Positions 50,435-59,644 of a DNA stretch of 64,000 nucleotides are shown piece after piece. The number at the start of each line of letters is the position of its first letter. The first letter of the stretch is position 1. This DNA comes from Candidatus Aminicenantes bacterium UBA6072. GTDB lineage: Bacteria; Acidobacteriota; Aminicenantia; UBA2199. The stretch lies in assembly GCA_002436105.1 (NCBI GenBank), contig DIXU01000009.1:248001-312000 (forward strand), given 5' to 3'. The notes under the pieces were generated by a model, which saw only the letters and a program-made list of their open reading frames with translations, did not search any database and had not been told where the DNA came from. Made by a program: the position numbers and the translations under genes.

Positions 50435-51808
50435 TTAAAAAATTTTTCCCGGATTCAGCAGGTTATCGGGATCGAACGCTCTTTTGATATTGCGGAACAG
50501 ATCCAGCTCGACCGGGCTGAACTGGTAATGCATGAAGGGCTTCTTGCTCAGGCCGATGCCGTGCTCGCCCGAGATGGTCCCGCCCAGCTCGACCACGCGC
50601 CTGAAGATCCTGTCCAGTACGACCTCGGCCCGGCTCATCTCCGCGGCGTCGTCGGGATCGACCATCAGGTTGGTGTGGATGTTGCCGTCGCCGAAATGGC
50701 CGAAGAGGATCACGCACAGGTTGAATTCGGCGGCCAGGCCGTCGATGAAGGCCACCATCTCCGGGATGCGGCCGCTCGGCACGACAATGTCCTCATTGAT
50801 CTTTTTCGGTTTCAGCCTGGCGATGGCCGGCGAGATGCTGCGCCGCGTCTCCCAGAGGGCCTCCTGCTCGGCGGACGTTTCCGCCCGTTCCCGGCCCAGC
50901 GGCTTCGCCCCGGCCACCATATTATCGAAAAGCGCCTCGCGCTCGGCCACCTCGGCCGGGCTGCCGTCGATCTCGACCAGCACCGCCGCCTGCAGCCGCT
51001 CGTCGAGGGGCAGCCCCCGGTAGGCATGGACGGCCTGCAGCGAGCTGCGGTCCATGAACTCGAGCACCGCCGGCTGGACATGGGCGCGGATGACGCTCTG
51101 CACGAAGCGGGCGCCGGCCGCCAGCGAGGAGAAGTCGACGCGGAAGAGCAGCCGTCGCGGCGGCAGGGGCAGCAGGCGCAGGGTGGCCCGGGTCACCACG
51201 GCCAGGGTGCCTTCCGAGCCGATCAGCAGCGACTTCAGGTCGTAGCCGGCGACGTTCTTGATGGTCTCGGCGCCCAGGCGCACCTTCTCGCCGCTCATCA
51301 GGAAGGCCTCCAGCCCCAGGACGTAGTTGGCGGTCACGCCGTACTTGAAGCAGCGCGGGCCGCCTGCGTTCTCGGCGATGTTGCCGCCGACGGTCGAAGT
51401 CTTCAGGCTGGCCGGGTCGGGGGGGTAGAAAAGCCCCGCTTTTTCCGCCGCCGCCTGCAGGTCGGAGGTGATCACCCCCGGCTCGACCACGGCCAGGGAG
51501 TTCTCGCGGTCGAGGCGCAGGATGCGGTTCATGCGCGTGAAGACCAGCACCACGCCGCCCTGGACGGCCAGCGCCCCGCCGCTGTAGCCGACGCCGGCGC
51601 CGCGCGGCACCAGCGGCACGGAGTGCTCACGGCAGAAGGCGATGGTGGCGGCGACGTCCTTGTCGCTCTCGGCGCAGACGACGGCGTCGGGGAGGTATTC
51701 CATCCCGGTGGCGTCGTAGGAATAGCTCAGCAGGTACTCGCGGTCGGTGAACACCTTGTCCCTGCCGACTCCCGCGATCAGCTCTTTTATCGCTTTTTTC
51801 TCGATCAT
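50435..51808 (-). CDS. glcD: FAD-linked glycolate/lactate oxidase-like protein
   Basis: 457 residues from ATG 51808. The FAD-binding domain shows VPLVPRGAGVGYSGGALAVQ and PPDPASLKTSTVGGNIAENA. The C-terminal FAD-oxidase domain has VILFGHFGDGNIHTNLM and TISGEHGIGLSKKPFM with the substrate-site histidines. This is the GlcD/D-2-hydroxyacid dehydrogenase class, oxidising D-lactate, glycolate or a related 2-hydroxyacid. No GlcE or GlcF partner is adjacent. The frame is open to 51880, but the added residues do not belong to the family; GGGAT before 51808 gives a modest ribosome binding site. Confidence 0.88.
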   Translation of the reverse strand: MIEKKAIKELIAGVGRDKVFTDREYLLSYSYDATGMEYLPDAVVCAESDKDVAATIAFCREHSVPLVPRGAGVGYSGGALAVQGGVVLVFTRMNRILRLDRENSLAVVEPGVITSDLQAAAEKAGLFYPPDPASLKTSTVGGNIAENAGGPRCFKYGVTANYVLGLEAFLMSGEKVRLGAETIKNVAGYDLKSLLIGSEGTLAVVTRATLRLLPLPPRRLLFRVDFSSLAAGARFVQSVIRAHVQPAVLEFMDRSSLQAVHAYRGLPLDERLQAAVLVEIDGSPAEVAEREALFDNMVAGAKPLGRERAETSAEQEALWETRRSISPAIARLKPKKINEDIVVPSGRIPEMVAFIDGLAAEFNLCVILFGHFGDGNIHTNLMVDPDDAAEMSRAEVVLDRIFRRVVELGGTISGEHGIGLSKKPFMHYQFSPVELDLFRNIKRAFDPDNLLNPGKIF

Positions 51809-52181
51809 TCCGATCCCTGCGGCGATTATAGAGGAAGCCGCCCGGGCCGTCAAATAGTTGCCTGCGAACTCCAGTCGCATGCCGTGGTGGCTCGACGACG
51901 CTCACCACTCCAGGGCCGACCGACCGCGGTTCGCTCCGATTAAAATGGCCAACTCGCCCCGCGTATGCGGGGCTCAAACAGTGGCCATTTTCCCCAAGGG
52001 GACATCGGAGCTTACCGGGTCGGGACCCGGCCCTTCCGTTTCGTTCGCTTTCGCCGAACCACCACGACTTGCTTTCCTTTCCTTCTCGATTTATGCAATA
52101 CAAAAGCAAAAAATGTCCGCTTGCTTACATTCTCCTTTAAATTTTTGGTTTTTGCTTTGAGAGTGCAGCCTTTGGCCTTAG
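51809..52181. other. Gene-free stretch with a structured palindromic element
   Basis: 373 bp between glcD and the dnaJ promoter. It contains the nested palindrome at 51920-52023, a further GTGGTG/CACCAC hairpin near 51890-51906, and a T-rich tail. Open frames on both strands here have no recognisable product. No CIRCE or HAIR (CTTGAGT-N7-ACTCAAG) operator was found. Confidence 0.6.
51920..52023. repeat. Nested palindrome / candidate structured RNA
   Basis: Four pairings nest inside each other: CCGACC 51920-51925 with GGTCGG 52018-52023; GCTCCGAT 51933-51940 with ATCGGAGC 52004-52011; AAAATGGCCA 51942-51951 with TGGCCATTTT 51982-51991; and GCCCCGC 51956-51962 with GCGGGGC 51967-51973. A short CCCC/GGGG hairpin (51992-52001) completes a three-way-junction-like shape. 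It could be a REP/MITE-type mobile palindrome or a non-coding RNA. Confidence 0.65.
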
Positions 52182-52210
52182 TTGATTTTTTTAGCGTCCC
52201 ATTGTAATAT
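52182..52210 (+). promoter_or_regulatory. Promoter of the dnaJ operon (leaderless type)
   Basis: TTGATT (52182-52187), 17 nt, TAATAT (52205-52210), then 7 nt to ATG 52218. Confidence 0.6.
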
Positions 52211-52217
52211 ATTTTTT

Positions 52218-53336
52218 ATGAAAGACTACTACGAGATACTGGGTGTCAGCAAGAACGCCAGCATCGCCGACATAAAAAAGGCCTATCGCAAGCTGGCCCG
52301 CAAGCACCATCCCGACCTGAACCCCGGCGACAAGACCGCCGAGCAGAAATTCAAGGAGATCAACGAGGCGCACGAGACGCTGAAGGACCCGGAAAAGAAG
52401 AAGCAGTACGACCTGTACGGCTCGCTGGGCGCCCGCGGCGCTCCCGGTCCCGGCGCCAGCGGCCGCGGTGGCAACTTCGAGGGCTTCGACTTCAACAGCA
52501 GCGGCGACAGCACCTTCGGCGACATCTTCCAGACCATCTTCGGCAACATGGGCGAGCCGCGCCAGCGCTCCAGCCGGCGCGCCCGCAGCCCCGAACCGGG
52601 CGAGGACCTGCACTATTCCATGAACCTGAGCTTTATGGACGCGGCCAACGGCATCGAGACCGCCATCCAGGTCAGCCACCGGCAGCCCTGCGCCGCCTGC
52701 AAGGGCAAGGGCATCGACGCCGCCTCCAAGCAGAGCACCTGCCCGACCTGCGGCGGCAGCGGCCGCGTGCAGAAGCAGTCCGGCTTCATGAAATTCGGCT
52801 CCCTCTGCCCGACCTGCGGCGGCAGCGGCATCCTGCCCGGCTCCCCCTGCCGCGCCTGCGGCGGCGACGGCCGCGTCGAGACCACGTCGCGCCTGCGCGT
52901 GCGCATCCCGGCCGGCGTGGACAACGAATCCAAGGTGCGCATCGCCGGCAAGGGCAACGCCGGCCGCAACGGCGGCCCGCCGGGCGACCTGATCGTCACC
53001 ATCCGCGTCGCCCCGCACAAGGTCTTCCGCCGCAGCGGCCACGACCTGGAGATGACGCTGCCGCTGACCTACGCCGAGGCGGCGCTGGGCGCCAAGATCG
53101 AGATCCCCACCCTGGACGGCTCCTCGCTGTTCAAGGTGCCGCCGGGGACGGCATCGGGGCAGAAGCTGCGCCTGAAGGGCAAGGGCATCGTCAATCCCAA
53201 GACGCGCGAGAACGGCGACCTGTACGTGGAGATCCGCATCGTGCCGCCCTCGACCAAGGATTTGAAGGTGCGCGAGCTGCTCAAGGAGATCGAGAAGGTG
53301 GCCCCCTACGACCCGCGCGAGGAGCTGCGGCGATGA
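52218..53336 (+). CDS. dnaJ: Molecular chaperone DnaJ (type I)
   Basis: 372 residues. The J domain starts MKDYYEILGVSKNASIADIK and has the KHHPDLNPGD loop (HPD). A glycine-rich region (GPGASGRGGNFEGFDF) and four CxxCxGxG zinc repeats follow (CAACKGKG, CPTCGGSG twice, CRACGGDG), then the C-terminal substrate-binding beta domains. DnaJ delivers clients to DnaK and stimulates its ATPase. ATG 52218 lies 7 nt past a -10 box with no ribosome binding site, so the mRNA is probably leaderless; the open frame to 52182 overlaps the promoter. It overlaps hspR by 4 bp (ATGA). Confidence 0.96.
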   Translation: MKDYYEILGVSKNASIADIKKAYRKLARKHHPDLNPGDKTAEQKFKEINEAHETLKDPEKKKQYDLYGSLGARGAPGPGASGRGGNFEGFDFNSSGDSTFGDIFQTIFGNMGEPRQRSSRRARSPEPGEDLHYSMNLSFMDAANGIETAIQVSHRQPCAACKGKGIDAASKQSTCPTCGGSGRVQKQSGFMKFGSLCPTCGGSGILPGSPCRACGGDGRVETTSRLRVRIPAGVDNESKVRIAGKGNAGRNGGPPGDLIVTIRVAPHKVFRRSGHDLEMTLPLTYAEAALGAKIEIPTLDGSSLFKVPPGTASGQKLRLKGKGIVNPKTRENGDLYVEIRIVPPSTKDLKVRELLKEIEKVAPYDPREELRR

Positions 53337-53725
53337 AGGAAAAAACCTACTTCATCTCGGCGGTGGCCAGCAAGTACGACATCCATCCGCAGACCCTGCG
53401 CCTCTACGAGCGCGAGGGGCTGCTCATCCCCTCGCGCAGCAAGGGCAACACGCGCATGTACTGCGACGATGACCTGAAAAAGCTGGAGTTCATCCTCAAC
53501 CTGACGCGGGAAATGGGCGTCAACCTGGCCGGCATCGAGATCATCATCAACATGAAGGACAAGATGGAGAAGATGCAGGCGGATTTCTCCCTGTTCCTGG
53601 AAGAGCTGAAAAAGGAGTTCTTCGTGGGCCGGGAGGACCTCTTCGAGCAGAAAAAGCAGAACGCCCTGGTCAAGTTCCAGTCGCCGACGGTGGCCCCCTT
53701 CCAGGATGAAAAGAAAGAAAAGTAG
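53333..53725 (+). CDS. hspR: MerR-family heat-shock repressor HspR
   Basis: 130 residues. The MerR helix-turn-helix YFISAVASKYDIHPQTLRLY followed by EREGLLIPSRSKGNTRMYCD and LTREMGVNLAGIEII matches HspR, the repressor of dnaK operons in actinobacteria and some other phyla. It lacks the metal or drug-binding C-terminus of other MerR proteins and ends in a helical tail. Its position directly after dnaJ (4-bp overlap) is classic. The HAIR operator it would bind was not seen upstream of dnaJ, so its targets may lie elsewhere or use a diverged site. Confidence 0.88.
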   Translation: MKEKTYFISAVASKYDIHPQTLRLYEREGLLIPSRSKGNTRMYCDDDLKKLEFILNLTREMGVNLAGIEIIINMKDKMEKMQADFSLFLEELKKEFFVGREDLFEQKKQNALVKFQSPTVAPFQDEKKEK

Positions 53726-54554
53726 CGAATCGCTGGATTCCCTGAACCTCTACTTCCAGCGCATCAAGAAGATCAAGATCCTCTCCCCCGAGGAGGAGCG
53801 CGAGCTGATCGTCCGCGCCAAGAACGGCGACGAGGAGGCCTTTCGCTCCATCATCATCGCCAACCAGCGCCTGGTGGTGCGCGAGGCGCTGAAATACTAC
53901 TTCAAGGGCGACAACTTCCTCGACCTGATCAACGAGGGCAACAAGGGATTGATCGAGGCACTGAAAAAATTCGACCTGAAGCGCGAGAACCGCTTTTTCA
54001 CCTACGCCCTGTGGTGGGTGCGCAGCGAGATCCGCCGCTACCTCTCCAAGAACCAGAACCTCATCTCGCTCCCCGACATCTTCTACAACGACTACCTGAA
54101 CTTCAAGAAGGCCTACTTCAAGCTGAGCAAGAAGCTGAAGCGCCACCCGAGCGAGAAGGAGCTGGCCGAGGCCCTGGGGATCCCCGAGAAAAAGGTCAAG
54201 GTGATGCTGGCCGTCCCCGACGAGATCATCTCGCTGGACAAGGGCATCAGCGACGACAACTCGTCGAGCCTGACCACGTTCCTGCCCGACGACTCGGTCG
54301 TCGACCCCCAGGACATCCTCATCGGCAGCGCCGTCCGCGACCTGGTGCGCGAGGACATCGAGAAGCTCACCGCCCGCGAGGCCGAGATCATCCGCCTGCG
54401 CTACGGATTCCAGGGCGAGGAGCCGCAGAAGCTGCGCGAGATCGCCAGGCAGCTGAAGATGAGCCCGGAGGGCATCCGGCGCATCGAGATCAAGGCCCTG
54501 GCCAAGCTGAAGAACCAGCTGAAGAAGCAGGGCATCTATGGAGCATTGAACTGA
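53706..54554 (+). CDS. Sigma-70 family RNA polymerase sigma factor
   Basis: 282 residues. Region 1.2/2 is SLNLYFQRIKKIKILSPEEE and NQRLVVREALKYYFKGDNFL; region 2.4 is FFTYALWWVRSEIRRYLSKN; region 3 contains KLSKKLKRHPSEKELAEALG; region 4 is LTAREAEIIRLRYGFQGEEP followed by the HTH LREIARQLKMSPEGIRRIE. Regions 1.2 to 4 without the long N-terminal 1.1 part suggest a group 2 or 3 (alternative) sigma factor. It overlaps hspR by 20 bp, so control by heat or stress is a plausible inference. Confidence 0.9.
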   Translation: MKRKKSSESLDSLNLYFQRIKKIKILSPEEERELIVRAKNGDEEAFRSIIIANQRLVVREALKYYFKGDNFLDLINEGNKGLIEALKKFDLKRENRFFTYALWWVRSEIRRYLSKNQNLISLPDIFYNDYLNFKKAYFKLSKKLKRHPSEKELAEALGIPEKKVKVMLAVPDEIISLDKGISDDNSSSLTTFLPDDSVVDPQDILIGSAVRDLVREDIEKLTAREAEIIRLRYGFQGEEPQKLREIARQLKMSPEGIRRIEIKALAKLKNQLKKQGIYGALN

Positions 54555-55258
54555 TGGAACCCCATTGCCCGATCTGCAACGACAGCGGCTGGGTGCTGGT
54601 CACCGTCGACGGCCGCGAGATCGCCCGCGCCTGTTCCTGCCGCCGCGAGGGGGCGCAGGCGCTGCGCGCCGGCAGCGCCAACATCCCGCCGCGCTTCCTG
54701 GGCACGGAGCTGAGCAGCTACTTCCCCGACAAGTCCAGCCCCTCCCAGGCCAAGGCGCGCAAGGCGGCGGAGAAGTTCGTCGCCGACTACCCCGCCGTCG
54801 ACAGCGGCCTGCTCTTCCAGGGCGCCACCGGCGTGGGCAAGACGCGCCTGCTGTGCAGCATCGGCAACCAGCTGATCCAGGAGAAGGGCGCCGAGGTGGC
54901 CTACATCGACTGGAACGACCTGACGCGCGAGATGCGCTCGGGCGAGGATTCCGCCAGCCGCGACTTCGACACCATCTCGCAGCTGATCCAGCGCCTGGCC
55001 CGCGTCGAGCTGCTGCTGTTCGACGAGCTCGGCTCCTCGCGCCCCAGCCCCTGGGTGGAGGACAACATCTACTTCCTGATCAACCGCCGCTACAACGGCA
55101 ACCGCGTCACCCTGTTCGCCAGCAACTTCTTCGACAAGAAGGTCGGCAGCGAGGAGACCCTGAGCGAGCGCATCGGCAACCGCATCCGCAGCCGGCTGTA
55201 CGAGATGGCGCGCAGCATCGAGATCATGGGCGCGGACTACCGCCAGAAACATTACTAG
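54554..55258 (+). CDS. DnaC/IstB-like AAA+ ATPase with N-terminal zinc ribbon
   Basis: 234 residues. An N-terminal CPIC...CSC cluster (residues ~5-32) probably binds zinc. The ATPase has Walker A GATGVGKT, Walker B ELLLFDELGSS and sensor region VTLFASNFFD. This is the DnaC/DnaI/IstB type, which loads replicative helicases or helps transposases; an IS helper is unlikely without an adjacent transposase. ATG 54554 overlaps the sigma stop (TGATG), so translation is coupled. Confidence 0.82.
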   Translation: MEPHCPICNDSGWVLVTVDGREIARACSCRREGAQALRAGSANIPPRFLGTELSSYFPDKSSPSQAKARKAAEKFVADYPAVDSGLLFQGATGVGKTRLLCSIGNQLIQEKGAEVAYIDWNDLTREMRSGEDSASRDFDTISQLIQRLARVELLLFDELGSSRPSPWVEDNIYFLINRRYNGNRVTLFASNFFDKKVGSEETLSERIGNRIRSRLYEMARSIEIMGADYRQKHY

Positions 55259-55267
55259 GAGGACGGC

Positions 55268-56257
<990 letters not shown>

Positions 56258-56273
56258 AGCGGAGCGCGGCCCC

Positions 56274-56699
56274 ATGATCAAGAGCAAGATCCGCCGGCTT
56301 CATGCCCGCAAATCCAGCAAGCTGATCTTCGTCGTCGCCGGCGGCGTTGCGCTCGTGCTGCTGGTCTTCTTCGCCCTGGTCATCATCGGCGGCGGCGGGG
56401 AGGGCCGGGGCAGCTCGATGGCCAAGACCCTGCGCTACCTGAAGAACACCGAGGGCCTGGCGGAGATCAAGGCGCTGGACGCGGAGAAGCGGGTGATCAT
56501 CGTCTACAACAGCGACTCCAAGAACGCCGCCAACTTCGAGAAGATCGCCTATTACGCCGCCCTGCGCCTGGCGCCGCACTGGCCCGACTGCGAGGTGCTG
56601 CTGGCCCGCAACAACGCCGAACAGGTCGTCCGCCGCGTCCTCGTGCGCTTCAATGAGATCGTTGCCAACGAGCCCGTCGAGCCGGGCGGGCGCCCCTGA
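56274..56699 (+). CDS. Hypothetical single-pass membrane protein
   Basis: 141 residues. A basic N-terminus (MIKSKIRRLHARKSSK) precedes one transmembrane helix (LIFVVAGGVALVLLVFFALV), then a soluble domain with mixed alpha/beta pattern (GLAEIKALDAEKRVIIVYNS). I do not recognise it. It is the last gene of the dnaJ operon, 16 nt after moxR, and ends 6 bp before the convergent rtcB gene. Confidence 0.7.
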   Translation: MIKSKIRRLHARKSSKLIFVVAGGVALVLLVFFALVIIGGGGEGRGSSMAKTLRYLKNTEGLAEIKALDAEKRVIIVYNSDSKNAANFEKIAYYAALRLAPHWPDCEVLLARNNAEQVVRRVLVRFNEIVANEPVEPGGRP

Positions 56700-56705
56700 T
56701 CCCGG

Positions 56706-58154
56706 CTAGCCCTTGACCACCAGCAGCGGCCGCAGCCTCGCCACTTTCTCCGAGATCCCCGCCGCCACGGTCGCCGCCACCACCTCGTCGACATCCTTGT
56801 AGGCTTCGGGGATCTCTTCGCGCAGGCCCTGCGACGACAAGCTGAACACGAGGACCCCTTTTGCCCGCAGGCGCGCGCTCACGTCCTCCCCGGCGGAAAG
56901 CTTGATGGCCTGGTGGCGGCTGAGGCGGCGGCCGGCGCCGTGGGCCGAGGAGAAGAAAGTCCCGGCGGAGGAGGCGGTGCCGCGCAGGACGAAGGAGCTG
57001 CTGCCCATGCTGCCGGGGATGATGACCGGCTGCCCCGAGGAGCGGTAGCGTTCGGGGAGATCGGGATGCCCCGGCGCGAAGGCGCGGGTGGCTCCCTTGC
57101 GGTGGACCAGCAGGTCGGCCTCGCCGCCCGCGGCCGCGTGGCGCTCGAACTTGGCGATGTTGTGCGCCTGGTCGTAGACCAGCCTCAGCCCGAGCTGGCC
57201 GCGGCCCATGGCCAGCGCCTCCTCCAGGACGGCGACGGCCTCCTCCTGGATCAGCTGGCGGTTGGCCCAGGCGAAGTTGCTGGCGGCGTTGAGCGCCTGC
57301 AGGTAGTTGCGCCCCTCGCTGGAGGCGATGGCGGCATGGACCAGCTGCGGGTCGCGCAGCTTCAGGCGGGCCAGGTTGCGCCGGCGGAAGGTCTCGATGT
57401 AGTCGCTGGCGACCTGGTGGCCGAAGCCGCGCGAGCCGGTGTGGATCATGACAGCGACGCGGCCGGGCTCCAGGCCGAACACGCGCGCTATCGCCGGGTC
57501 GAAGACCTCCTCCACCGCCTGGACTTCGATGAAGTGGTTGCCGGAGCCCAGGGAGCCCAGCTGGGCGGCGCCGCGCTCGCAGGCCCGGGGGCCGAGGGCG
57601 CCGGGGGCGTCGAAGGGCAGGCAGCCGCCCGACTCGATGAACTCCATGTCGCCGGGGTCGCTGCCGAAGCGGCGCGCGACCTCGCCCACGCCGCCGGCGA
57701 CGAGGCGCTGGAACTCCTTCTTGTTCAGCGGGCGCAGCCCGCGCGCGTTCAGGCCGCTGGGGATGCGCGCCAGCAGGGCGTGGCCGACGGCGTCGGCGAC
57801 GGCGGCAAACTCCTCGACGGGGATGGAGCTGGCCAGCAGGCGCACGCCGCAGTTGATGTCGTAGCCCACGCCGCCGGGGAGGACGATGCCGCCGTCGGCG
57901 GGGAAGGCGGCCACGCCGCCGATGCAGAAGCCGTAGCCGTGGTGGATGTCGGGCATGGCCAGCGAGCTCCCGGCCAGCCCCGGCAGGCAGGCCACGTTGA
58001 CCACCTGCTCGATGGCGCCGTCATCCAGCGCCTGCCGCAGGATCTCCCGCGTGGCGAATACCTCGGCGTCGGCGGCCATGGCCCGGTCGGCGGCCTTGCC
58101 CAGGCGCCAGCGGCAGGGGGCGACCTCGACGAACTGCTCGATCGCGCGGCTCAT
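56706..58154 (-). CDS. rtcB: tRNA-splicing/RNA ligase RtcB
   Basis: 482 residues. RtcB signatures are AMPDIHHGYGFCIGGVAAF, GGVGYDINCGVR (metal cysteine), GSLGSGNHFIEVQ, MIHTGSRGFGHQVASDYI, and FFSSAHGAGRRLSRHQA, which contains the histidine that receives GMP. The C-terminus AYKDVDEVV also fits. RtcB joins 2',3'-cyclic-phosphate and 5'-OH RNA ends using GTP and Mn2+. Its ATG 58154 overlaps the archease stop by 4 bp. Confidence 0.96.
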   Translation of the reverse strand: MSRAIEQFVEVAPCRWRLGKAADRAMAADAEVFATREILRQALDDGAIEQVVNVACLPGLAGSSLAMPDIHHGYGFCIGGVAAFPADGGIVLPGGVGYDINCGVRLLASSIPVEEFAAVADAVGHALLARIPSGLNARGLRPLNKKEFQRLVAGGVGEVARRFGSDPGDMEFIESGGCLPFDAPGALGPRACERGAAQLGSLGSGNHFIEVQAVEEVFDPAIARVFGLEPGRVAVMIHTGSRGFGHQVASDYIETFRRRNLARLKLRDPQLVHAAIASSEGRNYLQALNAASNFAWANRQLIQEEAVAVLEEALAMGRGQLGLRLVYDQAHNIAKFERHAAAGGEADLLVHRKGATRAFAPGHPDLPERYRSSGQPVIIPGSMGSSSFVLRGTASSAGTFFSSAHGAGRRLSRHQAIKLSAGEDVSARLRAKGVLVFSLSSQGLREEIPEAYKDVDEVVAATVAAGISEKVARLRPLLVVKG

Positions 58155-58567
58155 ACGTCCAGGACCACCGCGGCGCGCAGCACGCCGTTCTTCTCCCGCA
58201 CGCGCAGGTCGTGGTAGGTTACCGCCTTGACATCGATCCTGGGGAGGCGCGGGCAGGGTGCGGTGAGCAGCAGCGCGTCCAGCCGGCGCCCGTCGGCGCG
58301 GCGGATATCCGCCGCCGTCACCTGCCTGCCCTCCTGCCCGGCCAGCGCCACGGCCGCGGCCAGCAGATTGACCAGGACGTTCTCCGGGCCGTCGCCCCGG
58401 AAGCGAAAGGGGATGGCTGTTCCTTTTTGCTTCGCTAAACGGGGATTGCGGCCGAAAAGGAGCAGGTTCAGGCCGCGCAGGGCGTTGGCGTACAACTCGG
58501 CATGGCCGCGCCCCCTGAAGCGGATCCCGGTGTCGGCCGTGGTGGAGAAAGTCTCATAGTTTCTCAT
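58151..58567 (-). CDS. Archease (RtcB cofactor)
   Basis: 138 residues. The archease pattern is TTADTGIRFRGRGHAELYAN near the N-terminus (with the metal-binding aspartate) and DVKAVTYHDLRVREKNGVL followed by AAVVLDV at the end. Archease promotes guanylation of RtcB and multiple turnovers. It is coupled to rtcB by a 4-bp overlap and starts within the end of galU (14-bp overlap), so all three are one transcript. Confidence 0.9.
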   Translation of the reverse strand: MRNYETFSTTADTGIRFRGRGHAELYANALRGLNLLLFGRNPRLAKQKGTAIPFRFRGDGPENVLVNLLAAAVALAGQEGRQVTAADIRRADGRRLDALLLTAPCPRLPRIDVKAVTYHDLRVREKNGVLRAAVVLDV

Positions 58568-59423
58568 CGCGTGCCAGGTCCTGCAGGAGGCGGCGGGTGA
58601 AGTCGCGCGTGTCCTCGCGCTGCAGCGCCACGTGGATCAGCGTCTCGATGTAGCCCAGCGTCGTTCCGGCGTCGAAGCGCCGGCCCTCGAAGAAATAGCC
58701 CAGCACCCGGCGTTCCTTCATCAGCTCGACGACGGCGTCGGTGAGCTGGATCTCGGCACCGGCCCCTTTTCGGCCGCGCTTGAGCAGCGGGAAGATGTCG
58801 GGGGTCATGATGTAGCGGCCGATGACGGCGTAGTTGGAGGGGGCGTCGGCCAGCGCCGGCTTCTCCACCAGCTGCTCGATTGCAAAGACCCGTTCCTCCA
58901 GCATGGGGCCGGCGGCGATGCCGTAGCGCGGCACTTCCTCCCGCGGCACCTTCATGAAGGCGATCAGCGGCGAGCGGTACTTCTCGTAGACCTCGATCAT
59001 CTGGGCCATGACCGGGCGTTCGGAAAGGATCAGGTCGTCGGGAAGCGAGATGGCGAAGGGCTCGTCGCCGACCGCCGCCTCGGCCAGGGAGATGGCGTGG
59101 CCGAAGCCCAGCGCCTGCTCCTGGCGGACATAGGTGATTTTTTTCTCGTAGAACCTCTTCACGTCGTCCAGCAGGCGCTCCTTGCCGTGGCGCGCCAGGA
59201 ACTCGTCCAGCCCGGCATTGGGGGTGAAATACTTCTCCAGGGCCTCCTTGCCCGGGGCGGTGATGAAAATGAAGTCGCCGAGGCCGCTGGCGGCCGCCTC
59301 CTCGACGGCGTACTGGATCAGGGGCTTGTCGATGACCGGCAGGATCTCCTTGGGCACCTCTTTGGTGGCCGGCAGGAAGCGCGTGCCGACGCCGGCGACG
59401 GGAAAAATGATCTTCATGGCCAT
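58554..59423 (-). CDS. galU: UTP-glucose-1-phosphate uridylyltransferase
   Basis: 289 residues, normal for GalU. The nucleotide-binding motif is PVAGVGTRFLPATKEVPKEI, followed by PVIDKPLIQYAVEEA, FAISLPDDLIL and the late EKPA region. It makes UDP-glucose for glycans and LPS. ATG 59423 lies 6 nt after a TAAAAT -10 box; a second ATG at 59417 is possible. No ribosome binding site is seen, fitting a leaderless mRNA. The intact 5' end is 45 bp from the insertion sequence. Confidence 0.95.
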   Translation of the reverse strand: MAMKIIFPVAGVGTRFLPATKEVPKEILPVIDKPLIQYAVEEAAASGLGDFIFITAPGKEALEKYFTPNAGLDEFLARHGKERLLDDVKRFYEKKITYVRQEQALGFGHAISLAEAAVGDEPFAISLPDDLILSERPVMAQMIEVYEKYRSPLIAFMKVPREEVPRYGIAAGPMLEERVFAIEQLVEKPALADAPSNYAVIGRYIMTPDIFPLLKRGRKGAGAEIQLTDAVVELMKERRVLGYFFEGRRFDAGTTLGYIETLIHVALQREDTRDFTRRLLQDLARDEKL

Positions 59424-59429
59424 GAATTT

Positions 59430-59458
59430 ATTTTACCCGCTTTCACCGCCCTGTTCAA
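59430..59458 (-). promoter_or_regulatory. Promoter of galU-archease-rtcB (leaderless type)
   Basis: Minus strand TTGAAC (59458-59453), 17 nt, TAAAAT (59435-59430), then 6 nt to ATG 59423. It ends 10 bp short of the IS left end, so the IS did not remove it. Confidence 0.6.
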
Positions 59459-59467
59459 TGGGTCGAA

Positions 59468-59528
59468 TTGCCTTATCAAAAATCTACTTGAAGAGGGTAT
59501 CGTTGACTCATATATAAATCTACCTGAA
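59468..59528. repeat. IS left terminal inverted repeat (two units)
   Basis: Two ~20-bp units, 59468-59487 and 59503-59524, separated by 15 bp; they correspond to the right end in reverse orientation. Confidence 0.75.
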
Positions 59529-59644
59529 GCAAAACGCTTATTAAAGTACGGATTTAATGCAGTTAATGACATAAGCGGGCCTCCATTTACGCGCTTCATA
59601 GACTATTTTTTGTAGTTTTACCTGCAACTTGTCGATCGACTTTT

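Noticed and set aside
51858..52160. Overlapping open frames on both strands around the palindrome (plus-strand frame here; minus-strand frame 51627-52109)
   Set aside because: They cross the nested palindrome and contain no known motif or ribosome binding site. Openness is explained by composition.
52100..52217. HAIR or CIRCE heat-shock operator before dnaJ
   Set aside because: Neither CTTGAGT-N7-ACTCAAG nor TTAGCACTC-N9-GAGTGCTAA is present in this stretch.
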